Shown here one piece after another: positions 25,249 to 33,851 of a stretch of 39,301 bases of DNA. The notes under the pieces were generated by a model. It was not told the origin of the DNA. It saw only the letters and a list, made by a program, of their open reading frames with translations, and did not search any database. Position 1 is the stretch's first letter. Every line of letters starts with the position of its first letter. Source of the DNA: a bacterium (GTDB taxonomy: Bacteria > Margulisbacteria > Marinamargulisbacteria > GCA-2716485 > GCA-002719695); the NCBI GenBank assembly GCA_002716725.1, contig PBBX01000037.1, forward strand, positions 1 to 39,301, read 5' to 3'. The position numbers and the translations under genes are program-made.

Positions 25249-26533
25249 GTTTTCCTAAAAACTCACTCGTATGTGCTACCGTTTCTTCAATACGTAATAA
25301 TTGATTATACTTACTCACACGATCGGATCGACATAACGATCCCGTTTTTATTTGACCTGCCTTAGTTGCCACCGATAAATCTGCAATAAAGGTATCCTCA
25401 CTTTCTCCAGACCGATGTGATACAACAACACTATAGGATGCCTTTTGAGCCATTGCGATTGCTTTGAGTGTTTCTGATACCGTTCCAATTTGATTTAATT
25501 TAATTAAGATTGAATTAGCAATATTATTACTGATCCCTTTTTCTAATATTGCTGGATTTGTTACAAATAAATCGTCTCCTACCAGTTGAACCTGGGTCCC
25601 AATCCGTTCTGTTAAGCGCTTCCATCCATCCCAATCTGTTTCATCTAAGCCATCCTCAATGGATACAATTGGATATAAACGTATTAACTCCTCATAATAT
25701 AAAATCATATCCTCTGTACTTCGAATACTTCCTTCCCCTTTAAAGTGGTAATTCCCATCCTCTTTATATAATTCCGTAGCAGCAACATCTAAGGATAAAC
25801 TGATATCTTTTCCTGCTTGATAGCCTGCCTTTTCAATCGCTTCTATTAATAGCTCTAAAGCCGCTTTATTAGATGGCAAACTTGGAGCAAATCCTCCTTC
25901 ATCTCCAACTGCTGTACTTAGCTTTTTTTCATTTAAACAATCTTTTAATTGATGAAACACCTCTACGCCTTGTCTTAACGCATCAGAATATGACTTTGCA
26001 TTATGAGGAATAATCATAAACTCTTGAATATCAACAGAATTATTAGCATGTGCGCCCCCATTTAAAATATTCATCATTGGAACTGGCATCGCCATCCCAG
26101 AATTATGAACATAGTTGTTGCTATATTCTTTATTTAAATATACATATAAAGGTTCTTTTTGGTAATTGGCAGCAGCTTGCGCTAAGGCCATTGACACTCC
26201 TAAAATTGCATTGGCCCCTAATTTTGACTTATTATTTGTCCCATCCCATTCTATTAATAAGTTATCTATTTCTTCTTGATTTATACATTCTTTACCGATG
26301 AGATTTGGTTTAATGATTTGGTGTATATTATTCACTGCTTTTTGAACACCTTTTCCTCTATATCGATTAGGGTCCTTATCTCTTAATTCAAGGGCTTCTT
26401 TAGAGCCTGTTGATGCTCCTGAAGGGACAATAGCGGATCCCTTATCGCCTGATTCTAAGATAACATCTACTTCTATGGTTGGGTTTCCTCGTGAGTCCAA
26501 CACTTCTCTTGCTTTTATATCGCTTATTTTCAT
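25226..26533 (-). CDS. eno: Enolase
   Basis: Glycolytic 2-phosphoglycerate dehydratase. Motifs: [16 protein letters not shown] at the N-terminus, [39 protein letters not shown] with a metal ligand, [25 protein letters not shown] with the catalytic Lys, and [17 protein letters not shown]. Length 435 aa is typical. The start overlaps the stop of the upstream SH3-like gene as ATGA, indicating translational coupling. Confidence 0.97.
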   Translation of the reverse strand: MKISDIKAREVLDSRGNPTIEVDVILESGDKGSAIVPSGASTGSKEALELRDKDPNRYRGKGVQKAVNNIHQIIKPNLIGKECINQEEIDNLLIEWDGTNNKSKLGANAILGVSMALAQAAANYQKEPLYVYLNKEYSNNYVHNSGMAMPVPMMNILNGGAHANNSVDIQEFMIIPHNAKSYSDALRQGVEVFHQLKDCLNEKKLSTAVGDEGGFAPSLPSNKAALELLIEAIEKAGYQAGKDISLSLDVAATELYKEDGNYHFKGEGSIRSTEDMILYYEELIRLYPIVSIEDGLDETDWDGWKRLTERIGTQVQLVGDDLFVTNPAILEKGISNNIANSILIKLNQIGTVSETLKAIAMAQKASYSVVVSHRSGESEDTFIADLSVATKAGQIKTGSLCRSDRVSKYNQLLRIEETVAHTSEFLGKHAFAFTL

Positions 26534-27315
26534 TGTTTGTTTGCTCCTTCTTTTGGCAGTATATATATTTCCATTTTTATTGGGTCATCTCGAAATCTAT
26601 ATTCTTGTTTTAATTGATTTGTAGAATCTGTAATAAAAAAGTTATATAAAAAATCTTGCTTTTCTTTTTTAGCCCAAATGATATCATCATAAATATATAA
26701 CTGTCCTTTATCATTTCCTTTTAAAAATAACCCCCTTCCCGAAGCTTTCCATTTTAAATTAAACCTACCGTTTTGTTCAATTTTAATGTGCGATTTTATC
26801 GCTCCCTGTTCATATATATATTCCATTGATTCTAAGGGTTTATATTTTAAAAATTCTTTTTTGCTTAATAGTTGATCTTTAAACAGCCAACCTAAATGTA
26901 TTTTTCCTGTTTCACTTGCTATAAATACCCAGTTTCGAAATTCCCCATCTATTTCAGATGCTTGTATATTTTCATATAGAATTCGTACCCGTTCAGATTT
27001 CACCAGTTTTTCGTAATTATTAGCTGTAACAGATGGGCTTTCTTTTGTATTAATATCATCCTTTACAAGTAGAAAAAAACCTCGATCACTTTCCCAATGA
27101 TGTTGAAAAAACAACTCATTTTCTAAGGATGATGGCAACAGTTTTTCATTTGGAACAATGAGTGTTGATACCTTTGCTTTTGTATGTATCGTTTCACTGA
27201 CTAACTGTGGAATTTTTTTGATAGATCTTACGTTATTAACGTCCGATGTATATGTTATTACTACATAGGCAATTAAAAAACATATTAAGAAAATAATTAT
27301 TTTTCTAGGTTTCAT
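26530..27315 (-). CDS. Membrane-anchored protein with SH3-like segment
   Basis: A 261-aa protein with an N-terminal anchor or signal ([20 protein letters not shown]). The middle (about residues 105-155) reads [12 protein letters not shown]...[16 protein letters not shown], like bacterial SH3 domains (VR...W..V....G..GW). The remainder is beta-rich without recognisable catalytic residues. It is the first gene of the operon-like minus-strand run, with ATGA coupling to eno. SH3-like domains often bind peptidoglycan, which suits the ftsB, pseudokinase and transpeptidase downstream. Family assignment is tentative. Confidence 0.55.
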   Translation of the reverse strand: MKPRKIIIFLICFLIAYVVITYTSDVNNVRSIKKIPQLVSETIHTKAKVSTLIVPNEKLLPSSLENELFFQHHWESDRGFFLLVKDDINTKESPSVTANNYEKLVKSERVRILYENIQASEIDGEFRNWVFIASETGKIHLGWLFKDQLLSKKEFLKYKPLESMEYIYEQGAIKSHIKIEQNGRFNLKWKASGRGLFLKGNDKGQLYIYDDIIWAKKEKQDFLYNFFITDSTNQLKQEYRFRDDPIKMEIYILPKEGANKQ

Positions 27316-27377
27316 ACATTCTTAAAGGTTAGTTTACCATTGTCTAATAAATTCTTCATCCTTTAAGATACCTTATT

Positions 27378-28223
27378 ATGATTTTAACTGATTTAATTAA
27401 ACAGGCTATTTTAGAAGATGCTCCGACCGGCGATATTACGGTGTCATCTTTATTTAGCACATCATTATCACAACAGGCGCGTTTATTAGCCAAACAAGAT
27501 GGTATATTTTTTGGGAGTGATATTATTCGTGCTTTTTTATCATGTTATGATCCTGCTCACCGTATAACATTTTATGTTAATGATGGGGATAGTCTTACTC
27601 AGCATACACCCATTTGTGATTTTGAATCTAAATTTGATATTATTTTATTAATTGAACGTTCTATGCTTAATCTGGTTCAACGTTTATCTGGCATTGCCTC
27701 CTTAACTCATACCTTCATCAAAACTCTTAATTCCCCTAGTATTGCTATTTGTGATACTCGAAAAACAACCATCGGGATTCGATCATTAGAAAAAGCGGCT
27801 GTTAAGGCAGGAGGTGGTACCAATCACCGTTTTGGTTTATCTGATATGATTTTGATTAAAGAAAATCATCTTACCCTATTAGAAAAACAAGATACTTTAG
27901 CAAATCTTGATAAACCCATTACCCTTGCTAAATCTAAGAATCCTAATTTAAAAGCTCAAATTGAAATTGAAACCATTGACCAATTAAACGTGCTTTCTTT
28001 AAACGCCTTTGATTATATCATGCTTGATAATTTTTCTCTTCATGATATCCCTCACGCAACTACCTTATGCCGCGAATGTTATCCTCATCTTCAAATTGAA
28101 GTATCCGGGAATATATCACTTAAGACTATTGCGCAGTATCGGTCTTTTGATATCGATCGTATTTCTGTTGGGGCATTAACCCATTCTGCTCCTTCGTTTG
28201 ATATGAGTCTTTTACTTATTTAA
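27378..28223 (+). CDS. nadC: Quinolinate (nicotinate-nucleotide) phosphoribosyltransferase
   Basis: De novo NAD synthesis enzyme joining quinolinate and PRPP. Motifs: ILEDAPTGDITV near the N-terminus (family: L.ED...GDiT), ERSMLNLVQRLSGIASLT, CDTRKTTIGIRSLEKAAVKA, then GGGTNHRFGLSDMILIKENH, IEIETIDQL, YIMLDNFS, and EVSGNISLKTI. Length 281 aa is normal. It is divergent from the long minus-strand operon with only 62 bp between starts. No nadA or nadB is in the window. Confidence 0.95.
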   Translation: MILTDLIKQAILEDAPTGDITVSSLFSTSLSQQARLLAKQDGIFFGSDIIRAFLSCYDPAHRITFYVNDGDSLTQHTPICDFESKFDIILLIERSMLNLVQRLSGIASLTHTFIKTLNSPSIAICDTRKTTIGIRSLEKAAVKAGGGTNHRFGLSDMILIKENHLTLLEKQDTLANLDKPITLAKSKNPNLKAQIEIETIDQLNVLSLNAFDYIMLDNFSLHDIPHATTLCRECYPHLQIEVSGNISLKTIAQYRSFDIDRISVGALTHSAPSFDMSLLLI

Positions 28224-28272
28224 TACTCTTTATAAATTTTACCTAATTTTATACAATTCTAATTACTTAGTT

Positions 28273-28911
28273 ATGCTAAATCTAAATCAACAAACCCCTT
28301 ACGATACATTAACCATTGATTCATTTAAGGCTACGGTCCAATCCTGCCAACATTGTGACTTATGCCACACTAGAACCCATGTTGTATTTGGGTCTGGGCC
28401 CATCCCTTGTAATTTAATGATTATTGGTGAAGGTCCTGGTGAACAAGAAGATCTTCAAAGTCTTCCTTTTGTTGGGAGAGCAGGAAAATTATTAACTAAA
28501 ATTCTTGAATCTGTTTCTATTAATCGTGATACCGATGTATTTATTGCTAATACAGTAAAATGTCGCCCCCCTAATAATAGAACTCCTTTACAATCTGAAA
28601 TTGATTCGTGCAAACCCTACTTAATTCGTCAAATACAACTTGTAAAACCAAAAATCTTGTTGTTGCTAGGATCCCCGTCTCTTAAAACTATTTTAGAAGA
28701 ACCCTTAACAATCACTAAAACACGAGGTAAATGGTATAAAGCAGTGGTTGATTATATGGCTGATCCTCTTTATATTATGCCCCTTTTTCATCCATCTTAT
28801 TTATTACGAAATGCTTCAAAAGAAGAAGGTAAACCCAAATGGTTAACATGGCAGGATATGAAAGAAGTGAAATCAGCGCTTAGTTTTTACGCACCCAGCA
28901 ATGTCCTATAA
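28273..28911 (+). CDS. Type-4 (family 4) uracil-DNA glycosylase
   Basis: Iron-sulfur uracil-DNA glycosylase that removes uracil from DNA. The N-terminal cysteine pair CDLC and the distal pair in KCRPPNNRTPLQSEIDSC form the 4Fe-4S ligands expected of family 4. Active-site motifs are GEGPGEQEDLQSLPFVGRAG, the middle LLLLGSPSLKTIL, and the late FHPSYLLRNAS. Length 212 aa is typical. It follows nadC by 49 bp on the same strand and may share its transcript. Confidence 0.94.
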   Translation: MLNLNQQTPYDTLTIDSFKATVQSCQHCDLCHTRTHVVFGSGPIPCNLMIIGEGPGEQEDLQSLPFVGRAGKLLTKILESVSINRDTDVFIANTVKCRPPNNRTPLQSEIDSCKPYLIRQIQLVKPKILLLLGSPSLKTILEEPLTITKTRGKWYKAVVDYMADPLYIMPLFHPSYLLRNASKEEGKPKWLTWQDMKEVKSALSFYAPSNVL

Positions 28912-29339
28912 GCCCCCATTCTAATCGATGCTTATGGTTATGAAAAACCATCATGAAAATTTTGATGATACAATAGGCTAGCTATAACAGAGACTATTGA
29001 TTTTTACTGGCCATTAGCAAATCAAAACAAAGCTCCTCTAGTATAAAAGGAGTATTATTCCTATCGCTTAGTTGTGTCTCAAACATAAAAGAATAATTTT
29101 TCTATTTTTTGTACACCTCAGACTTCTCCATGCTTAGGTGACTTGCTGAGTTTTTTATATCATTGTTTACCATAGTATCCTCACCATCCAAATTGATACT
29201 ATAAACAAGAATAGAGATGATAGTTTTATTTTATTGATGTATATGAGTCTCGTTTTTGAGAATGGAATACTAACCCTCTATCAAATGCTTAGAAAAACTA
29301 GCATTCTTGCTCATCATAAGTAATAATGTAGTAAGTCTC
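28912..29339. other. Non-coding region before the FliF-like gene, several hairpins
   Basis: About 400 bp without a convincing gene. It holds CTCCT/AGGAG arms near 29034-29058 and an 8-bp inverted repeat ATAGTATC/GATACTAT (29172-29179, 29195-29202) extended by GTTT/AAAC. It also has a terminator-like CTCAG (29117-29121) with CTGAG (29146-29150) followed by T6. A competing pair CACCT (29114-29118) and AGGTG (29136-29140) overlaps that stem. A leader RNA or small RNA is possible but unproven. Confidence 0.35.
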
Positions 29340-30452
29340 ATGGTAAAAACAGTACAACAATTTGCTACTAATGCCCCTATTCGGTTCTGGAGTTTTCTTC
29401 TTTCTTTTATTGCTCTTGCTGTTTTAGCTATTTTTTTTCTTTTTCTTAACCCTTCATTACAATCGGATCTTTCATCTAATCAACCGTCTGATACACTAGA
29501 TTCTTATCCTCTTATCTTGCAAAAAGATATTCATTTAGGCATTGAATCTCTCTTAAAAAAAGTAGTGGGTGTAGGGCGGTATGAACTATCTGTTGTCGCT
29601 AATGTAAACTACGAAAAGGTTGTTAAATCATCAGTTTCATATGAAACTGAACAAACTAAGGATACTTTTTCCGGTACTATCGATTTTGAATTACCTGGAT
29701 TGTTTGGTACTTCTAATGAGGGTTCTGAAACAAATAATTTTGATCAAGACTCTGCTGATTTGCCTGGCTTTGATGACTTATTTAGCTCCCCTACTACAAA
29801 AGAGGACTCTTCTTTAGGTGATTCAGCAAAAAAAGTAGATATCCCTCCTGTATCTAACCAAGGAAGTTCTCCTAAAAATGGATTTAAGCAAGTTAAAGAA
29901 TATGTTCAAAAAGATTATGAAATTAATGGGTTTTTAATTAGTGTTGTTGTTGATGGAAAGTATTTTTCTCCTACAGATAAAGCTATTCTTGACTTAAAAC
30001 CGCTCATACAACATTTAGGAGTTATTGATCCAAAACGTGGCGATAAACTTGAAATTAGAGTCATTGAATTTTCTGATCTTTCTTCTGATTCTACCTTTAT
30101 GATTCGCATGATCAAATCTATTATTTTTAATCCTATCTTACTGATTATAATTGGTGTTAGTATTCTTGGGTTTATTGCGTTTAAATTTATTAGTCAATCT
30201 CAACGTAATAAAGCCTTAGCTAAAGCTGAAGAAGAAAAAACAGCCAAATTACTAGAAGTTGAAAATGCAAAAAATGCAGAAGCAGACCGTTTAAAAACCG
30301 AAAAAGCATATCAAGAACTTCTTGCTACGTTTGATAATTCTCCAGATGTTACGGCTAATATTTTGTCAGACTGGATGGAAGGTGGTGATGATACTAGCGC
30401 AACTCCCAGTGATGACGCTACTGAGGATGGGGGAGAGGCTTCTGAGTCATAA
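29340..30452 (+). CDS. Short FliF-like protein (C-terminal half of a flagellar MS-ring protein)
   Basis: The product of about 370 aa has an N-terminal TM (FWSFLLSFIALAVLAIFFLF), then a FliF C-terminal-type domain. VGVGRYELSVVANVNYEKVV corresponds to the VGPGnarv.V.advdf of FliF. An acidic Ser/Gly-rich insert follows, then NGFLISVVVDGKYFS and IDPKRGDKLEIRVIEFS, and a second TM (about 260-280, FNPILLIIIGVSILGFIAF). A charged helical tail ends in DVTANILSDWMEGG, like the FliG-binding end of FliF. The N-terminal ring-building motifs of full FliF (about 550 aa) are missing. Two starts are possible: TTG at 29307 and ATG at 29340; neither has a strong ribosome site. No other flagellar or type III secretion gene is visible here, so its partners are unknown. 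Confidence 0.7.
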   Translation: MVKTVQQFATNAPIRFWSFLLSFIALAVLAIFFLFLNPSLQSDLSSNQPSDTLDSYPLILQKDIHLGIESLLKKVVGVGRYELSVVANVNYEKVVKSSVSYETEQTKDTFSGTIDFELPGLFGTSNEGSETNNFDQDSADLPGFDDLFSSPTTKEDSSLGDSAKKVDIPPVSNQGSSPKNGFKQVKEYVQKDYEINGFLISVVVDGKYFSPTDKAILDLKPLIQHLGVIDPKRGDKLEIRVIEFSDLSSDSTFMIRMIKSIIFNPILLIIIGVSILGFIAFKFISQSQRNKALAKAEEEKTAKLLEVENAKNAEADRLKTEKAYQELLATFDNSPDVTANILSDWMEGGDDTSATPSDDATEDGGEASES

Positions 30453-30476
30453 ACTTAGGTTATACTAGAGACATGA

Positions 30477-31073
30477 CTATTCTATCGATGTAATTGAAAT
30501 ACTAATTATATCGTTTAAGTCTCCTTTAAATAATGCTTTTTTACTGTTTGATGAAATAAACATTCTGTATTTAAAGTTCCGAGTTGCTTGCGTGATTCCA
30601 TAGGTTGCTCCCGAAAATGTTAATGTAACTGGCGTTTCAAGAGATCTATTTGTTACTATTAAATTTTGATGATTATATGATGACGTAAATCCCCAATATG
30701 TTTGATTTTCTCCTCCAGAATTACTTTGGTCTTGTATGTTATGTATGGTAGAAATCGTGTACGATAATGTATCTGCATCTTCTATGTTTTCTCCAGGATT
30801 TGAGTTTTTTAATACCCCCTCATTATTGCTGCTAATTTCAATAATAAACCCATTGGGATGATTATTATTAATTGTAAAATTATAAATATATAGATCCGTA
30901 TAGCTTGTTTCGTGTAAATTTGTCAAATTATAAGCTATGCTTGTCACTTCAATATTATTAATTAACGTAACATTTCCAGTAGGATCATTAGGATCATATA
31001 AATCATTTGGTGCTGCTGTACAATAGCCCCCTATCATCGTACAAATATAGATTACTGTTATTAATTTTCTCAT
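30477..31073 (-). CDS. Pilin-like secreted subunit 3 (most diverged)
   Basis: A 198-aa exported protein (signal MRKLITVIYICTMIGGYCTA) related to the two subunits at 33852 and 34785. Shared features are a start strand with INNIEVTS, NLHETSYTDLYIYNFTINNN followed by HPNGFIIEISSNN, and an end strand DLNDIISISITSIE. It lacks the central insert with the Cys pair seen in the other two. The all-beta character with alternating Thr/Ser/Ile suits an Ig-like fimbrial subunit, here perhaps a tip or minor one. It is the last gene of the minus-strand subunit/barrel run, 20 bp after the barrel/TPR gene, and converges on the FliF-like gene. Confidence 0.6.
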   Translation of the reverse strand: MRKLITVIYICTMIGGYCTAAPNDLYDPNDPTGNVTLINNIEVTSIAYNLTNLHETSYTDLYIYNFTINNNHPNGFIIEISSNNEGVLKNSNPGENIEDADTLSYTISTIHNIQDQSNSGGENQTYWGFTSSYNHQNLIVTNRSLETPVTLTFSGATYGITQATRNFKYRMFISSNSKKALFKGDLNDIISISITSIE

Positions 31074-31093
31074 TATTTACACTTTTTTCTTTG

Positions 31094-32311
31094 CTATTTT
31101 TCTTTTTTTACTTCTTTTAAAATCTCATTCTTAATAACGCTTGGTAATTTATTAAAATCACTGGATGTTGGATCTATTTTATAGGCTTCAGCCCAACTTT
31201 TAAATGCTTTTTTCTCATTTTTCAACTTGTAATACATAGATCCTAATACAAAATAAAATCGCTGTTCTTTGGGGCTTAATTCAATGGCTAATTCTAATTG
31301 TTGAATTGCTTTATAGTACTCTTTGTTTTTGAAAAAGGCCTCTGCTTCTTGATAATACATTAATGATTGAATATCGTTACTATATCCTTGAATAAATTTT
31401 TCTTCTTCGCTTACTTCTTCTCCTGTCTCTAAATTGATGTCTCCTAGTTCTCGTGATTGTAATTTTTCTACTTCTCTAGCTAATAAGTCTTTACTTTTTT
31501 TTAAGTCCTTAATATCGTCCTCTAAGGCTATTTTCATACTCTGAAAGTCTTCTTCTAATGTTTGAAAATTGCTATATTCTTCTTCTAAATTTTTTAAGGA
31601 ATCACTATATCGTTTAAATATATTGGTTCGTCTTGTAAATTGAATTGAAAATAAGTTTGTTACATCTGTTTCTCCAGATGATAGTATGGGTGCTGAAAAT
31701 GCAGCTTTAATAGCCATTGTCTTATATGGATTTACTCTTTGAATACCAAAATTTACGGCAACTCCATCAAACTCTGCTATAAATAATAATTTTTTAATTT
31801 CTTTATTGTACCCAAATAAAAACCCATTGATGATACTTGCCATTCCTGAATGTCTTCTTTTTGCTATTCCAAAATGCACTCTTCCAAATAATAAATTTCT
31901 CGAACCCACTATAAAATGTATTAAATTATTTGCATTAACAGACGTTTCATTGTCCCAACTACTTAAACTAGGATCTGATGAAATATTTAACATACCTCCT
32001 GTAAGTTTAAATTCTCCAAATCGCTCACTTTTTATTAATAACGATTGTACATTTAATACTGCTTTCTGATAATTAATCATCGTTATGCCCCCCTTAAAAT
32101 ATTCATTTATGGCATAATTTAAGCTTAGATCAAATTGATATGATTGAATGGAATTTACCCCAGTTGCAATTGAAAAGTCTAAATCTCCTGTATTATACTT
32201 TTTTCCTACTGGAACATTAATTAAACTCTCTGGGGATTTAAATGGGGTTGCTACGATACTTACTTTCAATAAGAATACTCCTATTAATAACCCTCCTATA
32301 TACTTATTCAT
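31094..32311 (-). CDS. Outer-membrane barrel-like protein with coiled coil and TPR, second paralog
   Basis: The chosen start is the ATG at 32311, which overlaps the previous stop (ATGAATAA) and gives a proper signal peptide, MNKYIGGLLIGVFLLKVSIVA. A longer frame to 32473 is only the antiphase reading of the neighbour's repeats. Mature residues to about 235 alternate hydrophobic and polar strands as in small beta-barrels (LDFSIATGVNSIQSYQFDLS, VNFGIQRVNPYKTMAIKAAF). A coiled coil (about 245-295, EEEYSNFQTLEEDFQSMK) follows, then TPR helices (MYYQEAEAFFKNKEYYKAIQ, IELSPKEQRFYFVLGSMYY). The end is basic. Total 405 aa. The GAGGAAACAACAA upstream, within the repeat tail of the neighbour, supplies the ribosome site. 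Probably an outer-membrane partner of the fibre locus. Confidence 0.65.
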   Translation of the reverse strand: MNKYIGGLLIGVFLLKVSIVATPFKSPESLINVPVGKKYNTGDLDFSIATGVNSIQSYQFDLSLNYAINEYFKGGITMINYQKAVLNVQSLLIKSERFGEFKLTGGMLNISSDPSLSSWDNETSVNANNLIHFIVGSRNLLFGRVHFGIAKRRHSGMASIINGFLFGYNKEIKKLLFIAEFDGVAVNFGIQRVNPYKTMAIKAAFSAPILSSGETDVTNLFSIQFTRRTNIFKRYSDSLKNLEEEYSNFQTLEEDFQSMKIALEDDIKDLKKSKDLLAREVEKLQSRELGDINLETGEEVSEEEKFIQGYSNDIQSLMYYQEAEAFFKNKEYYKAIQQLELAIELSPKEQRFYFVLGSMYYKLKNEKKAFKSWAEAYKIDPTSSDFNKLPSVIKNEILKEVKKEK

Positions 32312-33695
32312 TTGTTGTTTCCTCTGTTGCTTGCTCTTCTGTTTCCTCTGTTGCTTGCTCTTCTGCTGCCTCCGTTGTTTCCTCTGTTGCTTCCTCCGTT
32401 GCCTCCTCCGTTGTTTCTTCTGTTGTTTCTTCTGTTGTTTCTTGTGATTCATTTGGCATAGGAATATTAACAAAATCTGATTCTGTTGCTTCCTCTGTTG
32501 CTTCCTCTGTTGCTTCCTCTGTTGCTTCCTCTGTTAATTGTTCTATTTCTTCATCGTTTATTTCATCTTGTTTTTCTTCTTTTATTTTATAGCCTGCTTT
32601 CCCTTTAACTTTCTTTACAAATTCCTTCAATTTTTTATTAAATGGATCTATTTCTAAAGCTTTATCCCAATGATAAATTGCTTCATCTATATCATTTAAT
32701 CTGTAGTAAATAGATCCTAATTTAGAATAATTTTTAGCGGTTGGGAAAATTTCGATTACTGCTAACATTTCATCTCTAGCAAGTTCATACTCTCCACTTC
32801 GAACATATTGATCGCTAGCATTAATGCTATCGATAGCATCTGCTAAACTTTGTGCCTTAAAGTCTTCTCTTTCTTCTTTCGTTTCTTTTTCTCTATTAAT
32901 TAACTTTATTAATTTTTCTTTTTCATTTTGATGAACATATTCAAAAGGATCTATCACTCGAACTCCTACTGTAAATACTATTGTCTCTTTATTTGGATCA
33001 TCTTGAAAATTTGGAGTAAAAATTGCTAATAGCTGCATATTTTCTTTAATATTATAGGCATACCCAATATTAAAAATATTTCCAATAAACTCTAAAAATG
33101 TTTGGCCGTCTTTTAAATCTACTTCTAATCCTAAAAATGATACTCCAGGACTTTTTGTTGCGTTACTTCCAAATCCCACGTGAGCTCTAGATCCTGGTAA
33201 CTCCATCGTATAATTAACATACCCATTTAATAAAGGATAACTCGATTTAATTAAACTCATATTTGAATAAGCGGTCCCTATCCCAAAAAAATGGGTTATT
33301 CCTGATCTTAAATCGGCAAATTCTTTGAGGGCAATATGTACCCCAATGCCACTAAATTCATGATGCATAAACCCTTGAATCCCAATTCTTTTTGTTAATG
33401 AAGCTCTTATAAATCCTTGCCCAATGAACTGTGCATTATCTTGATAATAGCCCGCTGATGCTAACACCCCTCCTTCAATTTGCGGGTTTTTTGAAATTGC
33501 AGCTGATGGAATCTGAAATAACATCGTTGAATTTGCTTTAGCATATAGCTCTTCGCCGTGTATCCCTATCAAACACCATAAAATAGCGAGTAGATATCCC
33601 CCATATTTAATTCTGTCATATATTTCTATGCTGTTTAATTTTTCTTTTTTTTCTGTATTAGCATAGTTTTTTATAACCTTGGTTATAAGCATCAT
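32304..33695 (-). CDS. Outer-membrane barrel-like protein with TPR and TEEA-repeat tail
   Basis: A 463-aa protein with an extended N-region and a hydrophobic signal (about 32-48, GGYLLAILWCLIGIHG). It then has strand-rich sequence to about residue 250 (MLFQIPSAAISKNPQIEGGV, FIRASLTKRIGIQGFMHHEF), a charged segment, and TPR helices (about 300-350, EYELARDEMLAVIEIFPTAK, YSKLGSIYYRLNDIDEAIYH). The last about 90 residues are Thr/Glu/Ala repeats (TEEA, TEET, TEEQA). The architecture parallels the next gene downstream, so the two are probably ancient paralogs. Tail repeats are encoded by 12-bp units that can expand. It lies between pilin-like subunit 2 and the second barrel/TPR gene. Function unknown; a surface or assembly role is inferred from context. 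Confidence 0.65.
   Translation of the reverse strand: MMLITKVIKNYANTEKKEKLNSIEIYDRIKYGGYLLAILWCLIGIHGEELYAKANSTMLFQIPSAAISKNPQIEGGVLASAGYYQDNAQFIGQGFIRASLTKRIGIQGFMHHEFSGIGVHIALKEFADLRSGITHFFGIGTAYSNMSLIKSSYPLLNGYVNYTMELPGSRAHVGFGSNATKSPGVSFLGLEVDLKDGQTFLEFIGNIFNIGYAYNIKENMQLLAIFTPNFQDDPNKETIVFTVGVRVIDPFEYVHQNEKEKLIKLINREKETKEEREDFKAQSLADAIDSINASDQYVRSGEYELARDEMLAVIEIFPTAKNYSKLGSIYYRLNDIDEAIYHWDKALEIDPFNKKLKEFVKKVKGKAGYKIKEEKQDEINDEEIEQLTEEATEEATEEATEEATESDFVNIPMPNESQETTEETTEETTEEATEEATEETTEAAEEQATEETEEQATEETTNE
32320..32440 (-). repeat. Degenerate 12-bp repeats encoding TEEA/TEET/TEEQA
   Basis: Imperfect 12-bp units (GTTGCTTCCTCT on the plus strand and variants) occupy about 120 bp at the 3' end of the barrel/TPR gene. 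They are separated from the perfect block at 32482-32535 by the non-repeat codons SDFVNIPMPNESQE. Confidence 0.75.
32482..32535 (-). repeat. Perfect 12-bp tandem repeat, 4.5 copies, encoding TEEA
   Basis: Four exact copies of TCTGTTGCTTCC (plus-strand reading) plus half a unit. Exact identity suggests active slippage. Changes of whole units keep the frame and alter only tail length. Confidence 0.9.
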
Positions 33696-33851
33696 ATAAA
33701 TTCCATATTATTAATGTGTTTAGTTTATCTTTACCCATTTTTATATTGTTTTAATCATAAAATTAATAATAGCTAATAATACTACCTAGATAGTCTTTCT
33801 TTTATCTAAAAAACTATTTTTTAGTTTAGGTATATATCTATTTAATAGAAC

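Noticed and set aside
31094-32473. Longer frame for the second barrel/TPR gene starting at 32473 with a Lys/Gln/Arg-rich N-terminus
   Set aside because: The extra 54 residues are the TEEA repeats of the neighbouring gene read in another frame. The ATG at 32311 gives a proper signal peptide and a stop/start overlap.
32242-32592. Plus-strand frame rich in VASS repeats
   Set aside because: It is the antisense reading of the 12-bp repeats of the barrel/TPR gene and has no independent support.
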